Below are positions 42,855 through 51,943 of a stretch of DNA of 64,000 bases, one piece after another. The notes under the pieces were generated by a model. That model was given only the letters and a program-made list of their open reading frames with translations, had not been told where the DNA came from and made no database searches. The position numbers and the translations under genes are program-made. Numbering within the stretch: the first letter of the stretch is position 1; each line of letters starts with the position of its first letter. Origin of the DNA: JBFMDN01 sp040753915 (GTDB lineage Bacteria; Desulfobacterota; Desulfomonilia; Desulfomonilales; Desulfomonilaceae); assembly GCA_040753915.1 (NCBI GenBank), contig JBFMDN010000001.1:1-64000 (forward strand). Reading direction: 5' to 3'.

Positions 42855-44051
42855 TCATTCCGGAGTGCCGGTCAGACCTATCTCCTCATCAGTCAAGTAA
42901 CAAGCAGGATCCGGAGCCCATACGTCTCCGTGGACAGCCTCCGCTCGAACCCGAAAGTTGCCTCCACAGATATCCAGCCACCGGCATTTGGAGCATCGGC
43001 CCTTCACGAACTTCCTCTTTTCCTTCAACATCATGAGAAAATCGTTACGCTGGTCTGTCCATATCTCGCTGAATGGTCGCACGAGCACATTTCCAAGACT
43101 GTGGTGCCGCCAGAACTGATCAGGATGGACCGTACCGTCCCATGAAACACAGCCGATCCCTCTTCCCGAGTTGTTTCCCTCGTTCATCTTAAGCAAGGTC
43201 AAGACTTCCTTAGCACGAGCGGGGTCCTCCCTCAACAGCCGCAGGTAGACGTACGGACCGTCAGCGTGATTGTCCACGGTAAGCACTTCCACGGGGAGAC
43301 CCTTGTCGTGCAGATCTTTGGTCCTGTTCATTATGAGATCCACCACATCTCGGGTCTGCTCATGGTCTAGGTCTTCGTTGACAAGATCCGTGCCCCTGCC
43401 AGCGTACACGAGATGATAGAAGCATATTCTGGGTATATTCCGTTGTTCAACCAGGTCGAAGATACCTGGGATATCCTGGAAGTTCCGTTTATTGATCGTA
43501 AACCTTAGACCGACTTTGAGGCCAACGTCTTGGCAATGCTTGATCGCTTCCATCGCTCTGGTGAATGAGCCGGGAATTCCACGAAACGAGTCGTGTACGT
43601 GCTCGAGGCCATCGACGCTGATTCCCACATACGATAGACCGATCTTCTTCAGGCTCTTGGCGAGAGAGCTGGTGATGAGGGTCCCATTGGTGGAGACCAC
43701 TGCCCTCCTGCCGGTAGTTACGGCGTAGCGGATCAGGTCCAGAATATCGGTCCGTAGGAGTGGCTCTCCACCAGAGAAGAGAATCACCGGAGACCCGAAT
43801 CGTGCCAGATCGTCAATGAGAGCTCGTGCCTCGTCAAACGGCAATTCGTCCTTATATCCAATATCTTCAGAGCGAGAGTAGCAATGTACACACTTCAGAT
43901 TGCACCGGCGCGTGACATTCCAGACTATCACGGGTTTCTTGTCGTGAGAAAATTGCAGGAGGTGGGAGGGGAGATTTTCCGATTGCCTTCCATACCGCAA
44001 GGGATCGGAAGCCTCGACCGCTCCGCAATACAGTTTCGAGATACCAATCAT
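42855..44051 (-). CDS. ahbC: AhbC-like radical SAM enzyme (12,18-didecarboxysiroheme deacetylase)
   Basis: A 398-residue radical SAM protein. The SAM-cluster motif is CNLKCVHC (CxxxCxxC) in RRCNLKCVHCYSRSED; a C-terminal auxiliary-cluster region has CSKCRWLDICGG. The N-terminus MIGISKLYCGAVEASDPLRY matches AhbC/NirJ1-type proteins, which remove the acetate side chains of didecarboxysiroheme in the siroheme-dependent heme pathway of sulfate reducers and archaea. The internal ATG at 44051 gives this N-terminus and has GGAG upstream; the frame extends to 44156 with unrelated residues. The tetrapyrrole operon is at 59-64 kb. AhbD or a peptide-maturation relative is less likely. Confidence 0.85.
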   Translation of the reverse strand: MIGISKLYCGAVEASDPLRYGRQSENLPSHLLQFSHDKKPVIVWNVTRRCNLKCVHCYSRSEDIGYKDELPFDEARALIDDLARFGSPVILFSGGEPLLRTDILDLIRYAVTTGRRAVVSTNGTLITSSLAKSLKKIGLSYVGISVDGLEHVHDSFRGIPGSFTRAMEAIKHCQDVGLKVGLRFTINKRNFQDIPGIFDLVEQRNIPRICFYHLVYAGRGTDLVNEDLDHEQTRDVVDLIMNRTKDLHDKGLPVEVLTVDNHADGPYVYLRLLREDPARAKEVLTLLKMNEGNNSGRGIGCVSWDGTVHPDQFWRHHSLGNVLVRPFSEIWTDQRNDFLMMLKEKRKFVKGRCSKCRWLDICGGNFRVRAEAVHGDVWAPDPACYLTDEEIGLTGTPE

Positions 44052-44219
44052 CTGGGGCTCCGTTTGAAAGTCACTACCGAAACCATACCCCGATTTGCCC
44101 CGCGTTGCAACCGAGCCAACGGGATTGGAAAGTATTGCCGCGTGGAAAAGCCTCACATTGGTTGCCCGACGTCGGGAGCTCTGTTGCCAACCGGGTGTGA
44201 CATCCCTGATGGTCGGCCC

Positions 44220-44687
44220 CTATTCTCTGGGAGAAAGCGCCAGTGAGCTTTCCGATTCTGAAGCGAAATAGTCCTCGATAATTCTGCTGTGATCGAATGC
44301 GAGCGGGGTGGGCAGCGACTCGAACGCGAAAACACCGATTCCTTTTGCATCGTCCGCAGCTTTTGGTACTCCCCTACCTTCCGCTGTGAAGACAACGCTG
44401 AGGGTATGGTGGCGAGGATCTCTGTGAGGGTCGGAATAGACGCGGAATTGCCTGAGATTGAGAACCTCGAGAGATGTCTCTTCTCTCGCTTCTCGCACCG
44501 CGGCGCTCTCTGCGGATTCGCCGTAATCGATGAACCCGCCGGGAAGTGCCCATCCGTAGGGCGGATTGGCTCGCTCTATGAGAACAATTCCGCGGTCGAC
44601 GAAGATTATGATGTCGACCGTAGGCAGTGGATTCCTATACAGGGGCACTTCTTTTCCGCAGTGGGGACAGGGTACGGATGCTTTCAT
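44220..44687 (-). CDS. Nudix hydrolase with N-terminal zinc ribbon-like motif
   Basis: A 155-residue protein. The N-terminus has CPHCGKEVPLY, one half of a zinc ribbon. The Nudix box (GFIDYGESAESAAVREAREE and the next residues, about 70-92) is complete, with its catalytic glutamates. Substrates could be nucleoside diphosphate derivatives such as ADP-ribose or oxidised nucleotides, and sequence does not decide. The ATG at 44687 is preceded by AAAGGA. It points away from groES, and about 170 nt separate it from ahbC. Confidence 0.87.
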   Translation of the reverse strand: MKASVPCPHCGKEVPLYRNPLPTVDIIIFVDRGIVLIERANPPYGWALPGGFIDYGESAESAAVREAREETSLEVLNLRQFRVYSDPHRDPRHHTLSVVFTAEGRGVPKAADDAKGIGVFAFESLPTPLAFDHSRIIEDYFASESESSLALSPRE

Positions 44688-44810
44688 GAAAGGTCCTTTC
44701 TGTGAAAGTGGGCCGAGTTGCTACCCGGATGCGTCAGGTATGAGAAAAGCACAAAAAGGTGAGTGGCACATGATTTTTTTTTGAGCGGGACTTGACAAGA
44801 GGAATGGCTG

Positions 44811-44837
44811 TTGGCACTCAATGGATGTGAGTGCTAA
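44811..44837 (+). promoter_or_regulatory. CIRCE element (HrcA operator) of groESL
   Basis: TTGGCACTC, 9 nt, GAGTGCTAA: a match to the CIRCE consensus TTAGCACTC-N9-GAGTGCTAA with one mismatch. It lies 54 nt before the groES start. A perfect -35 TTGACA sits at 44792-44797, so the -10 region should fall inside the operator and HrcA binding would block the polymerase. No hrcA gene is in the window. Confidence 0.93.
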
Positions 44838-44891
44838 CACACGCGGCGTGTAGCCGTGTCTGTATGAACGTTGTACCAGGAGGTTTTGAGA

Positions 44892-45182
44892 ATGAAATTT
44901 CGTCCTCTGCATGACCGAATCCTCGTGGAGAGGGTTGAGTCCGAAGAGGTGACCAAGGGTGGTATCATCTTGCCGGACACCGCAAAGGAAAAACCCCAGC
45001 AAGGTAAAGTCATCGCCGTTGGTCCCGGGAAGAAGACCGAAGACGGGAAGCTCGTTCCGATGGATGTCAAAGAGGGAGACACGATCCTCTTCGGGAAATA
45101 TTCAGGTTCCGAAATCAAGATGGAAGGCAACGAGTATCTCATCATGAGAGAGGATGACGTCTTGGGGATCGTCGAAAGCTAA
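44892..45182 (+). CDS. groES: Co-chaperonin GroES
   Basis: A 96-residue lid of the GroEL chamber. It has the N-terminal KFRPLHDRILVERVESEE, the mobile loop GGIILPDTAKEKPQQG, and the family end EDDVLGIVE. The ATG at 44892 follows AGGAGG about 14-19 nt upstream and then a purine-rich GAGA closer in; the in-frame codon at 44871 gives a non-homologous extension. It is the first gene after the CIRCE operator, 66 nt before groEL. Confidence 0.97.
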   Translation: MKFRPLHDRILVERVESEEVTKGGIILPDTAKEKPQQGKVIAVGPGKKTEDGKLVPMDVKEGDTILFGKYSGSEIKMEGNEYLIMREDDVLGIVES

Positions 45183-45248
45183 CCCGCACCGCTATTCATC
45201 TAGGGGTGACCGGGATCGAATCACACGCAAAAGAAGGAGTTACCATAC

Positions 45249-46877
45249 ATGGCTGCAAAAATAATTATGTTCGAACAGCAGGCGAGGGACAAGATTCTCC
45301 GAGGCGTCAATATCATGGCAGACGCGGTGAAGGCCACGTTGGGTCCGAAAGGACGGAATGCTATTCTCGAGAAGTCCTGGGGGTCTCCTAACGTGACCAA
45401 GGATGGCGTAACCGTGGCCAAGGAAATTGAGCTTGAGGACAAATTTGAGAACCTTGGTGCGCAAATGCTTAAAGAGGTAGCCTCCAAGACCTCCGACGTG
45501 GCTGGAGACGGCACCACGACAGCCACGGTATTGGCACAGGCCATTTATCGTGAAGGAATCAGGATGGTTGCCGCTGGGGCGTCCCCCATGGAGCTGAAGC
45601 GAGGTATTGACGCTGCGGTGGATGCCGTGGTTGCACAACTCAAAGAACTGGCAAAACCCACCAAAGACAAGAGGGAAATAGCTCAGGTAGGAACGATATC
45701 CGCCAATAACGATCCCACGATCGGTAATATCATTGCCGAGGCCATGGAAAAGGTTGGCAAGGAAGGCGTCATCACGGTCGAGGAAGCCAAGGCAATGGAA
45801 ACCACCCTGGAAGTTGTGGAAGGCATGCAGTTCGATCGTGGTTACCTCTCCCCGTATTTCGTGACCGACCCCGAGCGTATGGAAGTAGTCCTGGAGGAGC
45901 CGTACATCCTCATACACGAAAAGAAGATCTCGAACATGCGCGACATGCTCCCGTTGCTCGAGCAAGTGGCGAAAATGGGCCGACCGCTTCTCATCGTGGC
46001 GGAGGACGTGGAAGGCGAAGCGCTGGCCACGCTGGTGGTCAACAAACTGAGAGGCACTCTGACTGCTTGTGCAGTGAAAGCCCCCGGCTTCGGCGATCGA
46101 CGCAAGGCAATGCTTGAAGACATTGCAATCCTTACCGGTGGTCAGGCCATATCTGAAGATCTCGGTTTGAAGCTTGAGAACGTTACCCTCAATGATCTTG
46201 GGCGATGCAAGCGCGTGACGGTTGATAAGGACAACACCACCATAGTCGACGGCGCGGGTGCCAAGGAAAAGATCGAAGGTCGGGTACGTCAGATTCGAAC
46301 CCAGATCGAGGAAACCACTTCCGATTACGACCGGGAGAAGCTGCAAGAACGGCTGGCGAAGCTCGTCGGCGGTGTAGCAGTTATCAATGTCGGCGCTGCG
46401 ACCGAGACCGAGATGAAGGAGAAGAAGGCCCGCGTTGAAGACGCTCTCAATGCGACCCGTGCCGCGGTGGAGGAAGGTGTCGTCCCCGGTGGAGGGGTGG
46501 CATACGTGCGCTGCCTTGACGCTGTTCGCAAACTCGACCTGGAAGGCGATCAGAGGACGGGTGCGAACATCATTCTCCGTGCGCTGGAGGAGCCGATTCG
46601 GCAAATCGCTAACAACGCCGGTTTTGATGGATCCATCGTGGTGGACAAGGTCAAGTCGGGTGAGGGATCATTCGGCTTCAACGCGCATACTGAGACCTAC
46701 GAAGACCTGTTCGAAAACGGCGTCATCGATCCAGCGAAAGTCACGAGGCTTGCACTCCAGAACGCTGCTTCAGTCGCTGGCTTGATGCTGACCACTGAGG
46801 TAATGGTGGCAGAGAAGCCGAAGGAAAAAGAGCCTCCCATGCCGGGTGGAGGCATGCCGCCGGGTGGCATGTACTGA
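45249..46877 (+). CDS. groEL: Chaperonin GroEL
   Basis: A 542-residue 60-kDa chaperonin subunit. It has AVKATLGPKGRNAILEKSWG (ATP site), GDGTTTATVLAQAI, ISANNDPTIGNIIAEAMEKV, VVPGGGVAYVRCLD, and the Gly-Gly-Met tail (MPGGGMPPGGMY). Length and motifs are standard. The ATG is set by AAGGAG. One copy is seen. Heat-shock control is expected through the CIRCE element upstream, and a strong terminator follows. Confidence 0.98.
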   Translation: MAAKIIMFEQQARDKILRGVNIMADAVKATLGPKGRNAILEKSWGSPNVTKDGVTVAKEIELEDKFENLGAQMLKEVASKTSDVAGDGTTTATVLAQAIYREGIRMVAAGASPMELKRGIDAAVDAVVAQLKELAKPTKDKREIAQVGTISANNDPTIGNIIAEAMEKVGKEGVITVEEAKAMETTLEVVEGMQFDRGYLSPYFVTDPERMEVVLEEPYILIHEKKISNMRDMLPLLEQVAKMGRPLLIVAEDVEGEALATLVVNKLRGTLTACAVKAPGFGDRRKAMLEDIAILTGGQAISEDLGLKLENVTLNDLGRCKRVTVDKDNTTIVDGAGAKEKIEGRVRQIRTQIEETTSDYDREKLQERLAKLVGGVAVINVGAATETEMKEKKARVEDALNATRAAVEEGVVPGGGVAYVRCLDAVRKLDLEGDQRTGANIILRALEEPIRQIANNAGFDGSIVVDKVKSGEGSFGFNAHTETYEDLFENGVIDPAKVTRLALQNAASVAGLMLTTEVMVAEKPKEKEPPMPGGGMPPGGMY

Positions 46878-46910
46878 TTTCGCATTGCAACGACCTATTG
46901 GGTGTTGCAA

Positions 46911-46945
46911 AGCACAGAAGGCCTGGTCAACAGGCCTTTTGTGCT
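46911..46945 (+). terminator. Terminator after groEL
   Basis: A 15-bp stem: AGCACAGAAGGCCTG pairs with CAGGCCTTTTGTGCT (one G-T pair) around a GTCAA loop. It lies 33 nt after the groEL stop and just before the convergent pyrI end, so it may serve both strands. There is no long T-run after the full stem, but TTTT follows the inner 8-bp AAGGCCTG/CAGGCCTT core. Confidence 0.8.
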
Positions 46946-46959
46946 CCTGCGGCGCCTTC

Positions 46960-47436
46960 TTATCTCTTCTCTTTATATCGTATAAGCGGCCCGAAAAACT
47001 CTGTTTCACAATAGAAGCACTTCAGGGTGAGAGGGTCTCTGTCTACAACGACGAACTTGCCGGGGACCTCCTCGTGATTTGTGATGCAGAAACGGTCCGG
47101 ACAGAGCACAATGTCTCCTACAGCGTTCGGAATCTCTACCTTATGCTTCTCCGTAACCTTCCCGCCCTCAATCCTGCTGATCGTTGCCATGGGAGCTATC
47201 AGAGCAACCACGTTTAGCATGTCCCTGGTAAGATTCAGGTTTTCCACTTTAATGATATCCTTCTTCCCCATGGAAGGAGACTCGAAATTTATGCCGATCG
47301 CAATGATGTCTCCGGTCTCACGGGCCAACGCATTGAGATGAAGCACATTCGAGATGATGTACGCCTTCCCCGCAGGTATGTGATCAATGACGATCCCTTT
47401 GGAGATCTTGGCAATAGTGATCTTTCGTTCGCTCAT
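46960..47436 (-). CDS. pyrI: Aspartate carbamoyltransferase regulatory subunit
   Basis: A 158-residue regulatory chain that binds nucleotides (CTP/ATP) and holds catalytic trimers together. The allosteric domain has SKGIVIDHIPAGKA and NVLHLNAL. The zinc domain keeps all four cysteines: CPDRFC, about 22 residues, then CFYC. Length is close to E. coli PyrI. Its ATG overlaps the pyrB stop as ATGA, so the subunits are translated in step. The presence of PyrI implies feedback control of pyrimidine synthesis. Confidence 0.95.
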   Translation of the reverse strand: MSERKITIAKISKGIVIDHIPAGKAYIISNVLHLNALARETGDIIAIGINFESPSMGKKDIIKVENLNLTRDMLNVVALIAPMATISRIEGGKVTEKHKVEIPNAVGDIVLCPDRFCITNHEEVPGKFVVVDRDPLTLKCFYCETEFFGPLIRYKEKR

Positions 47437-48374
47437 AGGACTGCTCCAAGAATGAGTGCCAGCAAGGTCTCCCGGACGAACAAACCGTTTCGGGCTTGCT
47501 GAAAGTAATAGGCGTACGGTGTGCTATCCACGCTCTGAGCGATCTCGGTGACTCGGGGCAGTGGATGCATCACTTTCATGGTGGGCTTCGCATCCCTGAG
47601 CATTTCGGGCTCGAGACGATAGATGCTCCGAAACTTCTCTTCAAGGGCTGTCTTTTCCAGCAACCGCTCTTTTTGAATTCTCGTCATATAGAGAATGTCC
47701 ACGGCTCCAATGTAGTCCTCGATGCGTCGTCCCTCGACGAAAGAGGTGCCGCTGATCTGCCCAGCCTTCTTGCACTTGTCGATCAGGTATCCGGGCATGA
47801 CGAGATCGCGAGGAGAAATAAAGATTAGCTTGCAATTGTTGTACTTTAGCAGCGCTTCTGTGAGAGAATGCACCGTACGGCCGTTGGCCAGGTCACCCAC
47901 CATTGCCACGGTAAGGCCGTCGAGGGTGCCCTGCGTCTCTTTGATCGAGTACAAGTCTAGCAGCGTTTGCGTCGGATGTTGGTTGGGACCATCTCCGGCG
48001 TTGATCACCGGGATCGAGGCAGCTTCTGCTGCCAGTCTGGCTGCGCCTTTCAGGGGGTGGCGGATTACGATCACATCAAAGCCGTACCCGTCGTGCATCT
48101 TGACTGTATCCCACAGGGATTCCTCTTTGACGGTGGAGGTGATGTTCGCATCATAGAAACCGCTCGACTCTCCGCCAAGATTGCGCATCGCCACTTCAAA
48201 CGAAGTCCTAGTTCGCGTGGAAGGCTCAAAGAAAAGCATGGCAGAGACCTTCTCATGGCATAGGCGCTTCTTCTCGGGATGATTCCGCACCAGGTCCACG
48301 CTTTCCAACAGCCCGTCAATTTCCTCGCGGGTCAGATCGTTCATGGAAATGAGGTCACGTCCTTGAAATGTCAT
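47433..48374 (-). CDS. pyrB: Aspartate carbamoyltransferase catalytic subunit
   Basis: A 313-residue enzyme that joins carbamoyl phosphate and aspartate. Carbamoyl-phosphate site FFEPSTRTRTSFEVAM, HPTQTLLDLY, and the C-terminal HPLPRVTEIA are intact. The ATG at 48374 (MTFQGRDLISM) is favoured since AAAGGTG is just upstream; an in-frame start at 48440 adds unrelated residues. It lies between pyrC and pyrI on the same strand. Confidence 0.96.
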   Translation of the reverse strand: MTFQGRDLISMNDLTREEIDGLLESVDLVRNHPEKKRLCHEKVSAMLFFEPSTRTRTSFEVAMRNLGGESSGFYDANITSTVKEESLWDTVKMHDGYGFDVIVIRHPLKGAARLAAEAASIPVINAGDGPNQHPTQTLLDLYSIKETQGTLDGLTVAMVGDLANGRTVHSLTEALLKYNNCKLIFISPRDLVMPGYLIDKCKKAGQISGTSFVEGRRIEDYIGAVDILYMTRIQKERLLEKTALEEKFRSIYRLEPEMLRDAKPTMKVMHPLPRVTEIAQSVDSTPYAYYFQQARNGLFVRETLLALILGAVL

Positions 48375-48436
48375 GACATTCACCTTTTGGTTGCTGTGTT
48401 GCTTCTGTTCGTCTTCCCGACCGCACCCGACCCGTG

Positions 48437-49744
48437 TCACCGAAGAGAGGAGCGCACCTCGAAAGAATGCTCCACGCCGTGGATCACCGTGGCCTTCACA
48501 GACGCCGGTAGACCTGTACCCGAGAAGGGAGACCAGCCGCAGAGCGTTTCCAGTGGTCCGCGATCACGAATTCCAAATTCATCGACGTAGGTCTCGCCAT
48601 CGAGATCCAGGACCGTGAACGACGCGCAGGCACCTACTTCAATGCGGCCCTGAGGTCTCTCCAAGTCTGGGCGGAAGATGGTACCTGGAGTTTCCGCAAG
48701 AATCTGGGCAATCCGTGTTGGGGAAAAGGCGCACTCCTTGAGCAGCCATCCAGCAAACGCTCCCAAAGTATCCAGATGGGGCATGCCTGGCGCTCCTCCC
48801 ATTTTGTCCTGCAAGGTATGGGGCGCGTGATCGGAGGCCAGAATGTCGATCGATCCCTCCCGCAGAGCTTCCAGGAGAAATCGACGGTCGTCCTCCGACC
48901 GGAGCGGAGGATTGCATTCGAGCAAACTCTTGGCTTCCGGCCGTTGTCCCGAAGGACTTATTACTTCGCCCCGACGCACACAGAAGAAGAGATGGTGCGG
49001 TGTTACTTCACTAGTTGCCCGAACTGAGCTGGAGCGATTGAACTCGTTGATGAGGTGCACTGCTGAGGCGGTGGATACATGACAAATGTGAGCACGTATC
49101 TCAAACTTTGCAGCAAGATTGAGAACCTTGTCCACCGCCCTGATTTCTGCCGCAGGCGGACGAACCAACCAGCGGGGGCCTTCGCCTGCCGCGCGCATCA
49201 AGCATTCCGGATCCTCTGCATGGAAAAAGAGACGACATCCCTTGTACCGCCGGAGGACGACCTCTGTCTCTTTCCAGGACGTGAGAGTGAAAGGCGAAGG
49301 ATGTGAATCCAGATACACCTTGTAGGGTAGGTCGGCCCACGGTTCAGAATCTCGAGTGACAGCGGCCAGCAGTATGGTAGGACACGGACATTCAGAAGCA
49401 ATAGAGACTTTGGCGGCATACGTCTGAGGGGTAGCCGGCGGTGTCGCGTCGTTTGGCATTGCGGCAAAGAGGGTCACGCCTCCATTGATGGCAGCTTTCC
49501 CGGCGGACGCAAAAGTTTCCTTCTCGAGTGTCGATTTCCATTTGAGAACGGCTTCCCCATTGCTCGGTCGAGGGTATTCTCTTGCGTGCACATGGGCATC
49601 GATAAAGCCGGGGAATATGAGGATCGAATCGCTCTCCACCTTCCTTTCAACTTGCACAGCGGTGATGACACCGGCGTTGGTGGTAAGGGAGGCGTTGTGC
49701 ACACCGTTGGGAAGCACAACACGGCCCGAGACTTCGTAGCTCAT
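48437..49744 (-). CDS. pyrC: Dihydroorotase
   Basis: A 435-residue amidohydrolase that cyclises carbamoyl aspartate. The metal-binding HAHVHAREYP (read here as DAHVHAREYP), HAEDPE, ICHVSTASAV and DILASDHAPHTLQDK motifs are present. The frame is complete. It is the first gene of the pyrC-pyrB-pyrI set; the gap to pyrB is about 60 nt. No attenuator or PyrR-type site was recognised upstream. Confidence 0.92.
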   Translation of the reverse strand: MSYEVSGRVVLPNGVHNASLTTNAGVITAVQVERKVESDSILIFPGFIDAHVHAREYPRPSNGEAVLKWKSTLEKETFASAGKAAINGGVTLFAAMPNDATPPATPQTYAAKVSIASECPCPTILLAAVTRDSEPWADLPYKVYLDSHPSPFTLTSWKETEVVLRRYKGCRLFFHAEDPECLMRAAGEGPRWLVRPPAAEIRAVDKVLNLAAKFEIRAHICHVSTASAVHLINEFNRSSSVRATSEVTPHHLFFCVRRGEVISPSGQRPEAKSLLECNPPLRSEDDRRFLLEALREGSIDILASDHAPHTLQDKMGGAPGMPHLDTLGAFAGWLLKECAFSPTRIAQILAETPGTIFRPDLERPQGRIEVGACASFTVLDLDGETYVDEFGIRDRGPLETLCGWSPFSGTGLPASVKATVIHGVEHSFEVRSSLR

Positions 49745-49871
49745 TGCCCTCTCCGATAAGACATGGAGCTCATCGACATGTTGTCCTTACGTGGCAGGGC
49801 GTTCCGCCCAAAGAGGCTACCGGTCCAGACTCCCGTGAAGAGGAGCCGCTAACTGAGCCAACAGTATTTTC

Positions 49872-50396
49872 TCACGATTCTCCCATTGCCTGGATTACCG
49901 CTCTGCAGAAAGCGGGCAAGTCCTCAGGTTTCCTTGATGTTATGAGATTACCGTCCCGTACCAGTTCAGCATCCTCCCAACGTGCTCCAGCGTTCACCAT
50001 GTCATCTCTGATGGCCACGTAAGAGGTAGCTCTCTTACCGCCGAGAATGCCGGCACTCGCCAGCATCCAGCCACCGTGGCAGATAGAAGCCACAACCTTT
50101 CCTTCGTTGAACATGTCTCGAACCAGAGACACCATACGAGAGTCTAGTCGCATTTTATCTGGGGCGTAACCACCTGGAATCACAACTGCATCAAAATCAG
50201 CCGATGTGACTTCGGAAGCAATGCGATCCACTGCCACGGGAATCCCATATTTTCCCTTGTACGTGGAGGATGTTCCGGTCCCCACGATGGTCACTACCAC
50301 TCCTTCCTCTTTGAGCCTGTAATAGGGGATCCACAACTCGAGGTCATTGTAGATGTCCTCCACAAGTATGGCTGCTCGTTTCCCGTTCAGTCTCAT
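49872..50396 (-). CDS. DJ-1/PfpI-family protein
   Basis: A 174-residue glutamine-amidotransferase-like protein. The nucleophile elbow is VVASICHGGWMLASAG with the cysteine followed by His-Gly, as in PfpI proteases and glyoxalase III-type enzymes. The glutamate position is in VEDIYNDLELWIPY. PfpI-like members act as proteases, deglycases or chaperones, and this one is not assigned. It is a lone gene between pyrC and hypA. Confidence 0.85.
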   Translation of the reverse strand: MRLNGKRAAILVEDIYNDLELWIPYYRLKEEGVVVTIVGTGTSSTYKGKYGIPVAVDRIASEVTSADFDAVVIPGGYAPDKMRLDSRMVSLVRDMFNEGKVVASICHGGWMLASAGILGGKRATSYVAIRDDMVNAGARWEDAELVRDGNLITSRKPEDLPAFCRAVIQAMGES

Positions 50397-50464
50397 GGCT
50401 CACCTCCTGCGTACCTCAAGTCAGCCTATTCATAGGACTGCGATTGATACCGTTTCTCTTACTG

Positions 50465-50809
50465 CTATTCCACGACCAGTTCGGCTATCCGCATCTCGTC
50501 TCTTCCCTCGATGATCTCCAGAGCAGGGGACTTGCAGACCGGACAGAATGGGTCGTAATCATCCAGTATTAGTTCCTTGGAGCACGAATGGCAGAACGCC
50601 TTCACGGGAATGATCCGTATATTCAAGTCAGCGCCCTCTGCGACGCTTCCCTTGGAGAGGATTTCGAAGGCAAAGGAGACCGCAGCGGGAAGCACTGCGG
50701 TAAGGGTTCCGAACTCGAGCCTAATGCCCACGACTTTCTTGGCGTCGTGGATTCTCGCCTGTTCCTCTACTATCTCTATAATATTCTGAACGATTCCCAT
50801 CTCATGCAT
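50465..50809 (-). CDS. hypA: Hydrogenase nickel-insertion protein HypA
   Basis: A 114-residue nickel chaperone. The N-terminal MHEMGI has the nickel-binding His2. The zinc finger reads CHSCSKELILDDYDPFCPVC. Length is standard. The ATG at 50809 gives the required MHE start; longer in-frame ATGs are excluded by that. No hypBCDEF or hydrogenase genes lie nearby, so it serves an enzyme encoded elsewhere (NiFe hydrogenase or urease-type nickel delivery). Confidence 0.93.
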   Translation of the reverse strand: MHEMGIVQNIIEIVEEQARIHDAKKVVGIRLEFGTLTAVLPAAVSFAFEILSKGSVAEGADLNIRIIPVKAFCHSCSKELILDDYDPFCPVCKSPALEIIEGRDEMRIAELVVE

Positions 50810-50986
50810 GGTCGACTCAATCGGGAACACCCTCTCGCAGGACATTCGGAACAAAGACGTACCATCAAAAAAATAACACTGCAGGTCGCTTTTTCAAAGG
50901 GCCCTTCGCGTCCTGGCACAGTTCTCATCTGCTCCGTATCCAAGGGAGGCGTGACTCGTGGCGACGGTCTTTCGCCGGAAAATTGC

Positions 50987-51349
50987 TCACCTGCGCACCC
51001 AGGGAGGTAGCTCCCACTTGATTGCCCCACTGACCTCCTGAAAGAAGCCGGTGCCTGTTAAATCCATGAAAAGTCTATACGTGCCCTGGTAATTGCTGTT
51101 TGAATGAGTACTGAACGCGACTGGTTTGCCCATGTATGTATAGATGGTCACCACACTGCCGTCAGCCGCGGAATAATAATCTACCGTCGTCTCACTCCCG
51201 GGAATGTCTCGGGCACGATCCGTCTGTTTGGTGGTCAGGTGTTTGAGGGACCGGATGTCAGGCAAGCGATATCCCTGCTGGGCATGGACTGCAAAAGTAG
51301 GGGATATTAGAAGCATAGCGCACGAAACAAGGACCATGCATTTCACCAT
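50987..51349 (-). CDS. Small secreted protein of unknown function
   Basis: A 120-residue protein with an N-terminal signal (MVLVSCAMLLISPTFAVHA, cleavage near HAQQ) and a polar body (GSVVTIYTYMGKPVAFSTHS, then YRLFMDLTGTGFFQEV). No family is recognised. The start at 51349 is chosen to give the signal peptide; the frame extends to 51418. The ribosome site is weak. The pattern of short beta-strand stretches suggests a small beta-rich envelope protein. Confidence 0.6.
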   Translation of the reverse strand: MVKCMVLVSCAMLLISPTFAVHAQQGYRLPDIRSLKHLTTKQTDRARDIPGSETTVDYYSAADGSVVTIYTYMGKPVAFSTHSNSNYQGTYRLFMDLTGTGFFQEVSGAIKWELPPWVRR

Positions 51350-51943
51350 GGGATTTCTTCTCCACACGCCAAGGTTGACAGGTTGCACCTCTATAACAGA
51401 TCCCGTGACGGGGCACAAGTGGTGGCGAAACAGCGTCCCCGCGGTTGATCATGACATGAAGGGGCCTTGGAGAGAGGAGGGCACTCGGGAAGGGACCAGA
51501 GACCCAACGAATCGTGCTCCCAGAACAGGCCCCCCGGTATCAGCTCATAGGGAGTTAGATCGTGAGCAAGAACGATGTGCAACACCAGTACCGGCCACCC
51601 GCAGAATCGTAGGTTGAACCCTGGACCCGGTCGGACCGTGGGGCTCGTACGGGGACACACTGAATCGATTCCAAACTTGACAATAATGAAGGGGTGAAGC
51701 TATCATCGTCAGTCCGTGGCGGCCAAGCGGATCGGTGCAAGAAGGCCATAATATCGCACCCTTTGTCGACGTAGCCACGGGTTGCCACCCCAAAATTGGA
51801 GTACGTGCAGTCCACGTACATCCATCATGTGAGAGATGTCGGAGCACAGCGTCGCGTGTAGCGGAGGTCTGAACGTATACCGTGTCGAAAGGGTCTCGCC
51901 GTTGCAACAATTGCTGAAGTCCGTTTTGCTTGAGGGTCACTTG
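51350..51943. other. Gene-free stretch
   Basis: 594 nt between divergent genes. Minus-strand frames here overlap the following gene and show no features. No RNA, repeat or operator was recognised. Confidence 0.45.
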
